Positions 1-9,434 of a DNA stretch of 52,310 nt are shown piece by piece. Within the stretch, counting starts at the first letter, position 1, and the number at the start of each line of letters is the position of its first letter. A model generated the notes under the pieces. It did not search any database. It was not told the origin of the DNA and saw only the letters and a program-made list of their open reading frames with translations. A program made the translations under genes and the position numbers. The stretch is taken from positions 1-52,310 of the forward strand of contig CABSLA010000011.1 of the NCBI GenBank assembly GCA_902478545.1, in the 5' to 3' direction. The stretch comes from an uncultured Collinsella sp. (GTDB taxonomy: Bacteria; Actinomycetota; Coriobacteriia; Coriobacteriales; Coriobacteriaceae).

Positions 1-23
1 GGAGGCCACTTAATGTGGCCTCC
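1..23. terminator. Inverted repeat at window start, probable terminator of an upstream gene
   Basis: Nine-bp perfect arms (1-9 and 15-23) enclose the loop TTAAT. There is no T-run on the + side; the minus side is outside the window. It could end a gene left of the window. The remaining bases up to 272 hold no ORF I would support and presumably carry the leader and promoter of the next gene. Confidence 0.4.
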
Positions 24-272
24 GTCGTGAGCAGGACTGTAGAGCAGGAAACTTAGCCCGTGCCGGGGCCGCTGAGCCCTGACCGGCGGGATGCACAGGT
101 TCAGATGGGGCTTTGATGCATGGGTGGTCTGTGCTCGTGCAAATGGGTATCATATTTTGGTTATTGCATCGACTCTGTGATGCATGTTTGTACGTTCCCG
201 GCGGTCGGTTTGCCAGAAGCGCCCCGTCGGTTGTTCCAGACCCGTTTCGAAGAAAGGAAACAACACTAACCT

Positions 273-1943
273 ATGGCAGCTAAAAAATCATCTCCCTTGA
301 AGATCATCCCGCTCGGCGGCCTTGACGGCATCGGCAAGAACATGACGGTCTTCGAATGCGGCGACGACATGGTGCTCGTTGACGCCGGTCTCATGTTCCC
401 CGACGATTCCCAGCCCGGTATTGACCTGGTGCTTCCCGACTACACCTATGTTCTGGAGAACGAGGAGAAGCTCCGCGGTATCGTCGTCACCCACGGCCAC
501 GAGGACCACACCGGTTCGCTTCCGTACCTGCTGCAGGACCTCAACAACAAGGTGCCCATCTTCTCGAGCAAGCTGACGCTTGGCTTTATCGAGGGCAAGC
601 TCTCTGAGTTCCGAATCCGCGCGCCCAAGTTCCGCGAGGTCAAGGGCGGAAGCCATGTCAATCTCGGCGGCATCTCGCTCGACTTCTTCTCGATGACGCA
701 CTCCATCCCCGGCGCTCTGGGCGTGTTCATTCGCACTAACCAGGGTACCGTTATGCACACCGGCGACTTTAAGCTCGACCAGACGCCCATCGACGGCGTT
801 ACGCCCGACTATGCCGCTATCAGCCGCTTTGCCAAGCAGGGCATCGACCTACTGCTTTCCGACTCCACCAATGCCACGGTTCCCGGCTTTACCAAGTCAG
901 AGGCCGAGGTTGGTCCCAACCTGCTGCACGCCATCAAGAACGCCCCGGGTCGCGTGTTCGTCGCGTCGTTCTCGAGCCACATCCATCGTTTGCAGCAGAT
1001 CTGCGATGCCGCCCGCAAGTGCGGCCGTAAGGTCGTTGTGACCGGTCGCTCCATGCTCACTAACACCCGCGTGGCGCGCGAGCTTGGCTACCTCAACATC
1101 GACGACGCCGATATCATCGATGCCTTTGACATTGATAACCTGCCTGACGACAAGATTGTCGTCATGTGCACCGGTTCGCAGGGCGAGCCGCTGTCGGCCC
1201 TGTCCCGCATGGCCAATGGCGAGCATAAGACGCTCTCCATCCACGAGGGCGATACCGTTATCCTCTCGGCAACTCCTGTTCCCGGCAATGAGAAAGCCGT
1301 CCAGCAGGTCGTCAACAGCCTGGCCAAGCTCGGTTGCGACGTGTGGGATAAGAACCGCGCTCTCGTTCACGTCTCCGGTCACGGTAGCCAGGAGGAACTC
1401 AAGCTCCTGATGGCCATGGCCAAGCCCACCTACTTTATGCCGGTTCACGGCGAGGCCGTGCATCTGCGTGCCCATGCCCAGCTTGCTCGTAAGATGGGCA
1501 TCAAGGATGATCACATCTTTATCCTCGATAACGGCGACACGCTCGAGATGCGCGGCGGTATCGTCAAGCGCGGTACGCCCGTCGAGTCCGGCGTCGTCTA
1601 CGTCGACGGCCTGCGTATCGGCGATACCGACCCCATCGTCTTGCGCGATCGCCAGAAGCTCGCCAACGACGGTATGGTTACCGCTGTTGCCATCGTCTCG
1701 CTCAAGCACAAGAAGATCGAGGCCATCGAGTTCTCGGGCCGCGGCGTCTCGTTTGCCATCGACGACCAGTTCTCCGAGGATGCCTCCGCGTCTATTATGA
1801 AGACGATCGAGAAGGGTAAGTTTAGCTTTACCAGCAGCGGTTCCGATGCCATTCGCAAGGCCGTGCGCGACTCGCTCTCCAACTTTATCTGGAGCCGTAC
1901 GCGCACTCGTCCGATGATCATCCCGGTCGTCATGGAGGTTTAG
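273..1943 (+). CDS. rnj: Ribonuclease J
   Basis: RNase J is a metallo-beta-lactamase/beta-CASP ribonuclease with 5'-3' exo- and endonuclease activity, central to mRNA decay and rRNA maturation in Gram-positives. The 556-residue protein has the expected length. The zinc motif HGHEDH lies at residues 74-79, and a second metal region follows in MHTGDFKLD. The C-terminal half holds the beta-CASP region (FVASFSSHIHR, TGRSMLTN) and the HVSGHGSQEE segment. The ATG follows an AAAGGA-type ribosome site. It is the first gene of a long collinear block and ends one base before the ftsK start. RNase Y lies further along the same strand, so both Gram-positive decay nucleases are in this window. Confidence 0.95.
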   Translation: MAAKKSSPLKIIPLGGLDGIGKNMTVFECGDDMVLVDAGLMFPDDSQPGIDLVLPDYTYVLENEEKLRGIVVTHGHEDHTGSLPYLLQDLNNKVPIFSSKLTLGFIEGKLSEFRIRAPKFREVKGGSHVNLGGISLDFFSMTHSIPGALGVFIRTNQGTVMHTGDFKLDQTPIDGVTPDYAAISRFAKQGIDLLLSDSTNATVPGFTKSEAEVGPNLLHAIKNAPGRVFVASFSSHIHRLQQICDAARKCGRKVVVTGRSMLTNTRVARELGYLNIDDADIIDAFDIDNLPDDKIVVMCTGSQGEPLSALSRMANGEHKTLSIHEGDTVILSATPVPGNEKAVQQVVNSLAKLGCDVWDKNRALVHVSGHGSQEELKLLMAMAKPTYFMPVHGEAVHLRAHAQLARKMGIKDDHIFILDNGDTLEMRGGIVKRGTPVESGVVYVDGLRIGDTDPIVLRDRQKLANDGMVTAVAIVSLKHKKIEAIEFSGRGVSFAIDDQFSEDASASIMKTIEKGKFSFTSSGSDAIRKAVRDSLSNFIWSRTRTRPMIIPVVMEV

Positions 1944-1944
1944 T

Positions 1945-4725
1945 TTGGCGCGCGGATCTGCACAAAACGCCAAAGGCAATAAGGCCAACAACCAACCGGC
2001 ATCTGCTAAGGGTGCCGGTTCCCATCTGCGTGCCAATAAGGGTCACGAGTCCGAGTTCGATGATTTCGAGCCCTTGGTCGAGCCCTCGGCCAACCGCGAT
2101 ATCGCCGGCGTGGTCATTGCCGTCTTGGCGATTGCGTCCTTTATTGCCGTGATTTCGCCGGCGACTGCGCCCGTTACGGCTGCGGTTGCCGGTTTCTACC
2201 ACTTGGGCTTTGGTCTGGGCGCCTACGTGCTGCCGATCGTCATTTTGCTGTTTGCCGCCACGCTCTTTTTAGGCGAGGACTCGCCGCTCAACGCGCGCTC
2301 TGTTGCGGGCGGCGCCGTGGTCTTTATCGCCGTCGTCTCCATTCTTTCGTTGATGGTGCCAGGTACGAGCGACTCGTGCGACCTTATGTTCACGCCGCAA
2401 AATCTGTCCGCCTCGGGTGGCTACATCGGTGCGTTTATTGCGAGTGCGCTGCAGAATGCCCTGGGTAAGCCTATCGCGATGGTGGTCCTGTTGGGCCTTG
2501 TCGTCGTGGGCCTGGTCATCATCGGCTTTTCGGTGGGCGGCGTTTTGCGCTCTGCTCGCGACCGCGCGGCTGATTTTGCCGAGCGCCGTCGTGCCGATGT
2601 TAACGCGAGTCCGTGGGGTGACGATGAGGCCCTGTCGGTGCCCGGCGTTGCCCGTCCTCACCTGAGCATTCTTCGTCAAAAGGGCTCCGATGCTGCCGTG
2701 ACCACGGTCATGGGCAACGATGTGGACCCGGTTTTGGACGATGACGACGAGGACGAGGATCCGTTTGTCGACGTGTCCGATGCCGTGGAGGCCGAGCGCG
2801 CCAAGACGACGCTGCTGCCGCGCCGTCATGCCAAGAAGAGCAAGACGGCTCCCAAGCTCAATACGAGTGAACCCGACCCGTCTTGGTCCGAGAGCGAGAT
2901 TGAGCTTACCGAGGGCGATGACGAGGACGACGAGGCTCCGATCGAGACTGCCAAGACGACCTTGCTGCCGCGTCGCCATGCCAGGCGCGGCCAGGTGACC
3001 GGCCAGCTTTCGATGGAGGACGATCCGGACAAGGTCGACGAGTCCGAGCCGCCGTTTGCCGTGAATCCCGTCTCGGCCGCCCCTCAAATTCCTGATTTCC
3101 TCAAGCATCCCAAGGTTGCCGATGCGTCTGTTGCGAGCGCTGCCGAGGCGTCTACTTCGAGCGATGGGGGAGCGGACAATGCCCCCGCGGATAACGAGGG
3201 CGAAGAAGAGGACGGCCTTAAGCTTCCGCCGCTCGAAATCCTGCATGCAAACCCTCAGTCCGCTTCTGCCGCGTCTTCGGACAAGGAGCTGGAACAGACT
3301 GCCGAGTCGTTGCAGTCCACGCTGCTTGAGTTTGGCCGTAGCGCTCGCGTCGTCGGCTGGATTGCCGGTCCCACGGTGACGACCTTTAAGCTGCAGCCCG
3401 GCGAGGGCGAGCGCGTGAGCAAGATTTCGAGCCTTGAGGACGACATCGCACTGTCGCTTGCTGCACAGTCCGTGCGTATCTTTGCGCCGATTCCCGGCAC
3501 CTCGCTCGTGGGTATCGAGATTCCCAATCGCAAGCGTCAGAACGTCAACTTGGGCGACGTGTTGCCCTATGTTAAGGGCGGTCCGCTCGAGCTTGCTATC
3601 GGCCGCGATGCAGAGGGCACGCCGGTCGTCGCCGACCTCGCTAAGATGCCCCACCTGCTGATCGCCGGCACGACCGGTTCCGGTAAGTCGGTCATGATCA
3701 ACTCCATCATCACGACTCTGCTCATGCGCGCCCTTCCCGAGGACGTTCGCTTGATCATGGTCGATCCCAAGCGCGTCGAGCTCGCAGGCTATAACGGCCT
3801 GCCGCATCTTTACGTGCCCGTAGTGACCGAGCCCAAGCAGGCCGCGAGTGCCTTGCAGTGGGCGGTGTCCGAGATGGAGCGCCGCCTGAAGGTCTTCGAG
3901 CGCCTGAACGTGCGCAAGATCTCGACCTATAACGAAAAGCAGGCCGCCGGCGAGTTTGAGCATTACGATAACCCGCCGCAAAAGATGCCCTACCTGGTCA
4001 TCATCATCGACGAGCTCTCGGACCTGATGATGGTTGCCGGCAAGGATGTCGAGGCGTCGATTGTGCGTATCGCCCAGCTGGGCCGTGCCGCCGGTATCCA
4101 CCTTATCGTGGCGACTCAGCGTCCGAGCTCTAACGTGGTGACGGGTCTCATCAAGGCAAACATTACCAACCGTATCGCCTTCAACGTCGCAACGGGCATC
4201 GACTCCCGCGTCATCATCGACCAGATGGGTGCCGAAAAGCTCACCGGCTTGGGTGACATGCTGTTCTCAAAGGTCGACTGGGGCAAGCCCCGTCGTATCC
4301 AGGGCTGTTTTGTTTCGGATGACGAGATCAACGAGATTGTCGAGTTCGTCAAGTCGCAAAGTGAGCCCGACTACCATGAGGAGATCCTGTCGGCTGTGGC
4401 ACCTGCCTCCATGTCCATGGCAGGTGGCGGCGGCATCGTTCGTATCGGCGTTGCCGAGCCTCAGGACGACGATCCGCTTATTTGGGAAGCCGCTCATATT
4501 GTGGTGGAATCGCAGCTGGGCTCCACATCTGGCCTGCAGCGCCGCCTGAAGGTTGGCTATGCGCGCGCCGGGCGTATTATGGACATGCTGGAAGAAAAGG
4601 GTGTCGTCGGTCCGCCCGACGGTTCCAAGCCGCGCGAGGTCCTGCTGGATGAAGAAGGCCTTGCCGCGCTGGAATCCGTCGACGCCGAGATGGCACGTGA
4701 AGATCGTGAGTTTGGAGGATTCTGA
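1945..4725 (+). CDS. ftsK: DNA translocase FtsK/SpoIIIE
   Basis: FtsK is a membrane-anchored ATPase that pumps DNA during chromosome segregation at the septum. The start is TTG, with GGAGG at 1934-1938 inside the end of rnj. Residues 1-30 are basic and polar; about four hydrophobic segments lie between residues 50 and 200. A long acidic, probably disordered linker (about 220-430) follows, then the motor. Walker A GTTGSGKS is at residues 575-582, Walker B is in IIIDELSDLM, and a winged-helix gamma domain is at the C-terminus (VGYARAGRIMDMLEEKG). The linker carries the basic motif AKTTLLPRRHA twice (286-296 and 336-346). The stop overlaps the next ATG by one base, suggesting translational coupling. 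Confidence 0.95.
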   Translation: MARGSAQNAKGNKANNQPASAKGAGSHLRANKGHESEFDDFEPLVEPSANRDIAGVVIAVLAIASFIAVISPATAPVTAAVAGFYHLGFGLGAYVLPIVILLFAATLFLGEDSPLNARSVAGGAVVFIAVVSILSLMVPGTSDSCDLMFTPQNLSASGGYIGAFIASALQNALGKPIAMVVLLGLVVVGLVIIGFSVGGVLRSARDRAADFAERRRADVNASPWGDDEALSVPGVARPHLSILRQKGSDAAVTTVMGNDVDPVLDDDDEDEDPFVDVSDAVEAERAKTTLLPRRHAKKSKTAPKLNTSEPDPSWSESEIELTEGDDEDDEAPIETAKTTLLPRRHARRGQVTGQLSMEDDPDKVDESEPPFAVNPVSAAPQIPDFLKHPKVADASVASAAEASTSSDGGADNAPADNEGEEEDGLKLPPLEILHANPQSASAASSDKELEQTAESLQSTLLEFGRSARVVGWIAGPTVTTFKLQPGEGERVSKISSLEDDIALSLAAQSVRIFAPIPGTSLVGIEIPNRKRQNVNLGDVLPYVKGGPLELAIGRDAEGTPVVADLAKMPHLLIAGTTGSGKSVMINSIITTLLMRALPEDVRLIMVDPKRVELAGYNGLPHLYVPVVTEPKQAASALQWAVSEMERRLKVFERLNVRKISTYNEKQAAGEFEHYDNPPQKMPYLVIIIDELSDLMMVAGKDVEASIVRIAQLGRAAGIHLIVATQRPSSNVVTGLIKANITNRIAFNVATGIDSRVIIDQMGAEKLTGLGDMLFSKVDWGKPRRIQGCFVSDDEINEIVEFVKSQSEPDYHEEILSAVAPASMSMAGGGGIVRIGVAEPQDDDPLIWEAAHIVVESQLGSTSGLQRRLKVGYARAGRIMDMLEEKGVVGPPDGSKPREVLLDEEGLAALESVDAEMAREDREFGGF

Positions 4726-6236
4726 TGGCTGCACGCTTTGGTGACATGCTGCTCGAGCAGCGTCGCCGAATGGGCCTTTCCATTCAGCAGGTCGCCAACA
4801 CCATCAAAATCAGGCCGCAGATCATCGAGTTTTTCGAGAATGGCAATTTTGCATCGATGCCTCCGCGCGGCTATGCGCAGGGCATGATTTCGAGTTATGC
4901 GCGCTTTTTGGGCCTCAATCCGCGGGAGGTCGTCAACGCTTATTTTGACGATCTGATGGCATACGAACGCGAGACGTCCCAGCAGGGCGGTCGTTTTCAG
5001 GACGCCGCCGGCTACGTCAATTCGCGTTCCTCGGTCGATAACGGGCGCTTCCTGATGGTTCAGGGCGGTCGTTCGACCCGCTATGGACAGCGTCCACAGC
5101 AGGCCGGTTATATTACCGAGACGGGTTCGGGCGAGGAGATTCGCTCACAGCGTGACCGGTTCCGCAGTACGCCGATGCCCGAGGACCGTGCACTTCCCGC
5201 TGCCCGCGGCGTGGCGCGTGACCCTCGTGCCGGCTACGGCGACGGCGGCTATTCCGATCGCGGCTACCGTGGTGCCTCTATGGGACGCTCTCGCGGTGGC
5301 TATGCGGATGCCGATACCACGCAGGTGACGCCGCGTCTTCGCTCTCAATCACAGCCGTATGGCCAGCGCTCTTCGGCTTCGCGTTCGGGCCAGCGTGGCT
5401 ATCAAGGCCGCGGTGAGCTTGCGCCCCGCTCGGGTCAGCGCAGCCTTCAGGGCCAGGGCGGCTATCGCGGCCGTTCCGATAGCAATCGCGGTCGTATGCC
5501 TCAGGGAGGCGGCCGCAGCAGTTCCGGTCGTGGACGCGGCGGATCACGTACTCCTCAAAACAACGGGCTCGATCCGCGTATCGTCTACGCCGGCATCGGT
5601 GCCGTTGTGCTGCTGTTGATTGTGCTCATCGTGGTGCTCCTGCGTGGCTGCGCATCTTCGGCGCCCGAGAACACGCCCGAGACGCCCACTGCTACCAAGA
5701 TGACGACCAAGAAGTCTTCTAAGAAGACCGAAACGGTCGACGAGGACGATGACACCGATGAGGCGACGGATGAGTCGACTGATTCGGACGCTACCAAGAC
5801 GACGGCTAAAAAGGAAGAAAACGAGGTAACGAAGGTCAAGGTCTCCGTTGCCAAGGGAAAGACCGCGTGGATTGAGGTCAAGGTCGATGGCAAGTCGGTC
5901 TATGGCGCTCAGGCGACTGGCCCCTTTGAGCAGGAGTACACGCCCGAGTCCTCGATCGAGATCACCACGTCCAAGCCTTCCGATGTCACCGTTACCAAGA
6001 ACGGCGAAAAGGTCCGTTACGATACCAAGACCTCGGGCGTGGCGCGCGTGACGATCACCGTTCCCAAGAAGGAGACGACTGATTCCGAGAATGGTGAAAG
6101 TTCTGATGGTGCCGACACCACCGATGGTACCGACACTACCGACGGCACCGATGCCCAGTCCACGGATGGCGCCGATACCGCAACTGACGGCCAGACGCCC
6201 ACCGATTCTACCGACTATTCGTACGATAGCTACTAA
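4725..6236 (+). CDS. RodZ-like helix-turn-helix membrane protein with RG-rich linker
   Basis: Residues 4-70 form a RodZ-type HTH domain (FGDMLLEQRRRMGLSIQQVA; a YAQGMISSYARFLGL segment). A single membrane segment lies near residues 288-308 (VVLLLIVLIVVLL). The outer part has a Thr/Lys/Asp-rich stretch, then a DUF4115-like beta domain (about 365-450), and ends in a Thr/Asp/Gly repeat tail. RodZ links MreB to the cell-shape machinery in other bacteria; no mreB is visible here, so the role may differ. The cytosolic linker (about 85-285) is unusually rich in Arg, Gly, Tyr, Ser and Gln, in RG and GY repeats. The gene overlaps ftsK by one base, and GGAGG sits 7-11 bases ahead of the ATG. Confidence 0.8.
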   Translation: MAARFGDMLLEQRRRMGLSIQQVANTIKIRPQIIEFFENGNFASMPPRGYAQGMISSYARFLGLNPREVVNAYFDDLMAYERETSQQGGRFQDAAGYVNSRSSVDNGRFLMVQGGRSTRYGQRPQQAGYITETGSGEEIRSQRDRFRSTPMPEDRALPAARGVARDPRAGYGDGGYSDRGYRGASMGRSRGGYADADTTQVTPRLRSQSQPYGQRSSASRSGQRGYQGRGELAPRSGQRSLQGQGGYRGRSDSNRGRMPQGGGRSSSGRGRGGSRTPQNNGLDPRIVYAGIGAVVLLLIVLIVVLLRGCASSAPENTPETPTATKMTTKKSSKKTETVDEDDDTDEATDESTDSDATKTTAKKEENEVTKVKVSVAKGKTAWIEVKVDGKSVYGAQATGPFEQEYTPESSIEITTSKPSDVTVTKNGEKVRYDTKTSGVARVTITVPKKETTDSENGESSDGADTTDGTDTTDGTDAQSTDGADTATDGQTPTDSTDYSYDSY

Positions 6237-6262
6237 GCCGCTCGTACGCGAAAGGAAACATC

Positions 6263-6760
6263 ATGGCTAAAGATTCCAGCTTCGACGTCGTGTCCGAGGT
6301 CAACATGCAAGAGGTCGACAACGCCTTCCAGCAGACCACGCGCGAGATTTCCCAGCGCTATGACCTGAAGGATTCCGGCGCCACGATCGAGCTTTCGAAG
6401 GGCGACAAACTCTTTACGATCAACGCCCCGGCCGACTTTGTCTCCAAGCAGATCATCGATGTCCTGAGCTCCAAGCTCATCAAGCGCGGCATCGACCTCA
6501 AGGCTGTCTCGTGGGATGCTCCGCAGGCGGCATCGGGCGGCACCGTGCGCGTGCTCGGCCATATCGTCGAGGGCATCGACCAGGCGACCGCTAAGAAGAT
6601 CAACAAGGACATCAAGGATCAAAAGCTCAAGGTCAAGGTGACCATCGAGGCCGACAAGCTGCGTGTTTCCTCTGCTTCGAAGGACGCGTTGCAGACCGTG
6701 ATCCAGTTCCTGCGCGACCAGGACTACGGCCAGCCGCTGCAGTTCACCAACTACCGCTAA
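6263..6760 (+). CDS. yajQ: YajQ family nucleotide-binding protein (DUF520)
   Basis: The 165-residue length matches the YajQ/DUF520 family, whose members bind nucleotides (cyclic di-GMP in some proteobacteria) with two ferredoxin-like domains. Family-typical segments include SSFDVVSEVNMQEVDNA at the N-terminus, SQRYDLKDS near residue 32, and RVSSASKDALQ with FLRDQDYGQPLQFTNYR at the C-terminus. AAAGGAAA precedes the ATG by a suitable distance. It lies between rodZ and rimO with short gaps, as part of the same transcriptional run. The biological role in this organism is not known. Confidence 0.9.
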   Translation: MAKDSSFDVVSEVNMQEVDNAFQQTTREISQRYDLKDSGATIELSKGDKLFTINAPADFVSKQIIDVLSSKLIKRGIDLKAVSWDAPQAASGGTVRVLGHIVEGIDQATAKKINKDIKDQKLKVKVTIEADKLRVSSASKDALQTVIQFLRDQDYGQPLQFTNYR

Positions 6761-6787
6761 TATCATTCGAAAGGACCGCTCTCCAAC

Positions 6788-8137
6788 ATGGATACACCGT
6801 TGGGCTCCGTGCTCTACATCACCCTCGGGTGCGCTAAGAACGAGGTTGACACCGACCGCATGCGTTCTCTTTTGACCGCCGCAGGCTACGAGGAGGCATT
6901 CGACCCGCAGGATGCCGATATCGCCATCGTCAATACATGCTCGTTCCTCGCCTCCGCAACGTCCGAGAGCATCGAGACCACGCTCGAGCTCGCCAACGAG
7001 GTTCAGGACGGCGTTCGTTCTTGCCCCATCGTCATGTGCGGGTGCGTGCCGTCGCGCTATGGCGACGACCTGCCCGATGAGCTGCCCGAGGTCGCGGCCT
7101 TTGTGAAGGCCGACGAGGAGGACGGCATCGTGGCGGTCATCGATGGCGTGCTGGGTGTCGAGCGTGAGATCGCAGCCTATATCCCGCAGGTCAAGCGTAC
7201 CGTCGAGGGTGCCGTTGCTTACGTCAAGATTTCCGATGGCTGCAACCGCTTCTGCAGCTTCTGCATGATCCCCTATATTCGCGGTCGCTATCATTCGCGC
7301 AATGCCGAGAGCATTATTTCCGAGGTGCGCGACTTGGTTGCCGGTGGCGTGCGAGAGATCGTGCTGATCGGCCAGGACACGGGCATCTGGGGCACCGACT
7401 TTGCGGATGGTGACGTCGCCGAGGGCTCGCCGCGCAATCTGGCACAGCTGCTGCGCGCCGTCTCCGAGGCCGTGCGTCCGCAGAACGTCTGGGTCCGCGT
7501 TCTCTACCTACAGCCCGAGGGCATGACTGACGAGCTTATCGAGACGATTCGTGATACGCCCGAGGTGCTGCCCTATATCGATATCCCCGTTCAGCACTGC
7601 GACGCACGCATCCTTAAGGCCATGCGTCGCTCCGGTTCGCGCCAGGAGCTCGAGGACCTGTTCCGCGATCTGCGTGAGCGCATCCCCGGCATCGTGATCC
7701 GTTCCACGGCCATGGTCGGCTTCCCGACCGAGACCGACGACGAGTTCCGCGACCTTATTGACTTTATGGACACCGTCGGCTTTGACTACACGAGCGTCTT
7801 TGCCTACTCGCAGGAGGAGGGCAGCCTGGCCGCCAAGATGGAGGGCCAGGTCGATGAGGAGGTCAAGCTCGAGCGCGCCCAGGAGGCCATGGACCTGGCC
7901 GAGTCGCTCGGTTTTGCTGCAACTGCCGCACATGTGGGCGAGCGCGCCCAGGTGATTGTCGACGGTATCGAAGAGACCGAGGACGGCGCCGAGCTGATTG
8001 GACATGCCTGGTTCCAGGCGCCCGATTCCGATGGCGCGGTGCATCTGGACGCTAGCGAGGCATCCGTGGGCGATATTCTGACGGTCGAGTTTACCGATAG
8101 CTTCTGCTATGAGCTTATCGGTCATGTTGTGGAGTAG
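6788..8137 (+). CDS. rimO: Ribosomal protein uS12 methylthiotransferase RimO
   Basis: RimO is a radical-SAM enzyme that methylthiolates the conserved aspartate of ribosomal protein uS12. N-terminal cluster cysteines are visible at residue 15 (TLGCAKNEVDTDRM), residue 51 (NTCSF) and in MCGCVPSRY. The radical-SAM motif CNRFCSFC is at residues 152-159, and a TRAM domain ends the protein. TLGCAKNEVD at the N-terminus favours RimO over MiaB; a separate MiaB is encoded at 14765-16141. The length (449 aa) is normal. AAAGGA lies upstream of the ATG. pgsA follows 9 bases after the stop. Confidence 0.93.
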   Translation: MDTPLGSVLYITLGCAKNEVDTDRMRSLLTAAGYEEAFDPQDADIAIVNTCSFLASATSESIETTLELANEVQDGVRSCPIVMCGCVPSRYGDDLPDELPEVAAFVKADEEDGIVAVIDGVLGVEREIAAYIPQVKRTVEGAVAYVKISDGCNRFCSFCMIPYIRGRYHSRNAESIISEVRDLVAGGVREIVLIGQDTGIWGTDFADGDVAEGSPRNLAQLLRAVSEAVRPQNVWVRVLYLQPEGMTDELIETIRDTPEVLPYIDIPVQHCDARILKAMRRSGSRQELEDLFRDLRERIPGIVIRSTAMVGFPTETDDEFRDLIDFMDTVGFDYTSVFAYSQEEGSLAAKMEGQVDEEVKLERAQEAMDLAESLGFAATAAHVGERAQVIVDGIEETEDGAELIGHAWFQAPDSDGAVHLDASEASVGDILTVEFTDSFCYELIGHVVE

Positions 8138-8146
8138 GAGCGCGTT

Positions 8147-8785
8147 GTGGCTAACGAGAGCAATAAGGAACTGACGAGTGTCTGGACGCCCGCCAATATC
8201 GTGACGTGTGTGCGCATCGTCTTTATCCCGGTGTTCATGATCGTGTCGGCGCTGTCTCACATGAGCGTTGCCGGTACGGATTGGAGCATCTTCGACGGCC
8301 CGCTCGCCGCCGCAGCCTTCATTCTGTACGTCATCCTGTCGTGCACCGATAAAGTTGACGGCTATCTGGCGCGCTCGCGCAACGAGATTACCGACTTCGG
8401 TAAATTCTTGGACCCCATCGCCGACAAGCTACTCGTGTTCTCGGCCTTGCTGCTGTTCTTGGACTTTGGCGCCGTGTCGGTTTGGTCCGTGTTCATCATC
8501 TTGTTCCGCGAGCTGTTGGTAAGCGCCCTGCGCATGGTTGCGAGTGCCGCCGGCGTGGTCGTTGCCGCCGATAAGCTTGGCAAGTACAAGACGGCGACCA
8601 CGATGGTCTCCATCTGCGGTTACCTGTGCGTCTTTGCGATGGCCGGCTTGCACCTTTGCCCGCTGGCGCTCACGCTCGGCATCTACTCGGTGTCGCGCTT
8701 CCTGTACGCCGTTGCCGTTGTCTTGACCGTTATCTCGGGCGCCCAGTACTTCTGGAACTGCCGCAAGATCGTCTTTTCGGTCTAG
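8147..8785 (+). CDS. pgsA: CDP-diacylglycerol--glycerol-3-phosphate 3-phosphatidyltransferase
   Basis: This integral membrane enzyme makes phosphatidylglycerophosphate, the committed step to phosphatidylglycerol. The CDP-alcohol phosphatidyltransferase signature is complete: DKVDGYLAR, then G-x3-D-x3-D in GKFLDPIADK. Several hydrophobic segments fill the 212 residues. The start is GTG. Its place between rimO and cinA is a common Gram-positive order. A second CDP-alcohol phosphatidyltransferase is at 29045-29749; this one is the better candidate for the housekeeping PgsA because of its context and SAL-type motif spacing. Confidence 0.88.
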   Translation: MANESNKELTSVWTPANIVTCVRIVFIPVFMIVSALSHMSVAGTDWSIFDGPLAAAAFILYVILSCTDKVDGYLARSRNEITDFGKFLDPIADKLLVFSALLLFLDFGAVSVWSVFIILFRELLVSALRMVASAAGVVVAADKLGKYKTATTMVSICGYLCVFAMAGLHLCPLALTLGIYSVSRFLYAVAVVLTVISGAQYFWNCRKIVFSV

Positions 8786-8791
8786 GTCCTG

Positions 8792-9328
8792 GTGGGTATG
8801 ACGGACTCTTTTGAGCAGATTTCCGCACATAACGAGGAGCTGGCGCGCGATATCGTCGAGCGCGCGAGCGCTCGGGGTGTGACGGTTTCGACGGCTGAGT
8901 CGCTGACGGCGGGTATGATCGCCTCGACGATTGCGGATATCCCGGGCGCCTCGGCGGTGCTGCGTGGCGGTGCGGTGACCTACTGCGATGAGATTAAGCA
9001 TCGCGTGCTGGGTGTTGAGCAGGAGACGCTCGACCGCTACACCGCGGTGTCGCATCAAACTGCGCGCGAGATGGCGTCGGGTTCGCTGGAGCTGTACCAG
9101 AGCGATATTGCAGTGAGCGCAACGGGTTATGCCGGCCCCGGCGGTGGTACTGAGGACGATCCTGCTGGCACTTTCTATATTGGCTGGGCACATCGTTCCG
9201 CCGATGGGGGAGTGCCGGTCGTGGACTCTGTGCGCTGCCACTATGAGGGCGACCGTTCGTGTGTTCGTGCCCATGCGGTCACGGAGGCATTGGGTCGCAT
9301 TGTCTGCGTGCTCGATTCTATGGAATAG
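8792..9328 (+). CDS. CinA C-terminal domain protein, nicotinamide-nucleotide amidohydrolase
   Basis: This is the stand-alone PncC/CinA C-terminal domain (178 aa), which deamidates nicotinamide mononucleotide in characterised members and recycles NAD by-products. Motifs seen are STAESLTAGM, IPGASAVLRGGAVTY and TGYAGPGGGTEDDPAGTFYIG. There is no N-terminal molybdopterin-binding-like CinA domain, so it is the short form. The start is either GTG 8792 or ATG 8798; no strong ribosome site separates them. It sits just upstream of recA, the classical cinA-recA arrangement, but a terminator lies between the two genes. Confidence 0.88.
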   Translation: MGMTDSFEQISAHNEELARDIVERASARGVTVSTAESLTAGMIASTIADIPGASAVLRGGAVTYCDEIKHRVLGVEQETLDRYTAVSHQTAREMASGSLELYQSDIAVSATGYAGPGGGTEDDPAGTFYIGWAHRSADGGVPVVDSVRCHYEGDRSCVRAHAVTEALGRIVCVLDSME

Positions 9329-9335
9329 ACGTGTT

Positions 9336-9359
9336 TTAAGGGGCCTCCGGGCCCCTTAA
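9336..9359 (+). terminator. Hairpin terminator after the CinA-type gene
   Basis: Ten-bp perfect arms (TTAAGGGGCC and its complement) enclose the four-base loop TCCG, seven bases after the CDS stop. The T tail is weak, so termination may be partial. It separates the upstream block from the separately controlled recA unit. Confidence 0.65.
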
Positions 9360-9434
9360 TTGTGGAGATGGGGACCTTAGGCTCATTTGGCGTTTGTGCT
9401 GGTTGTAGACGTAATTTTGCCTGCCTTGTTCATA

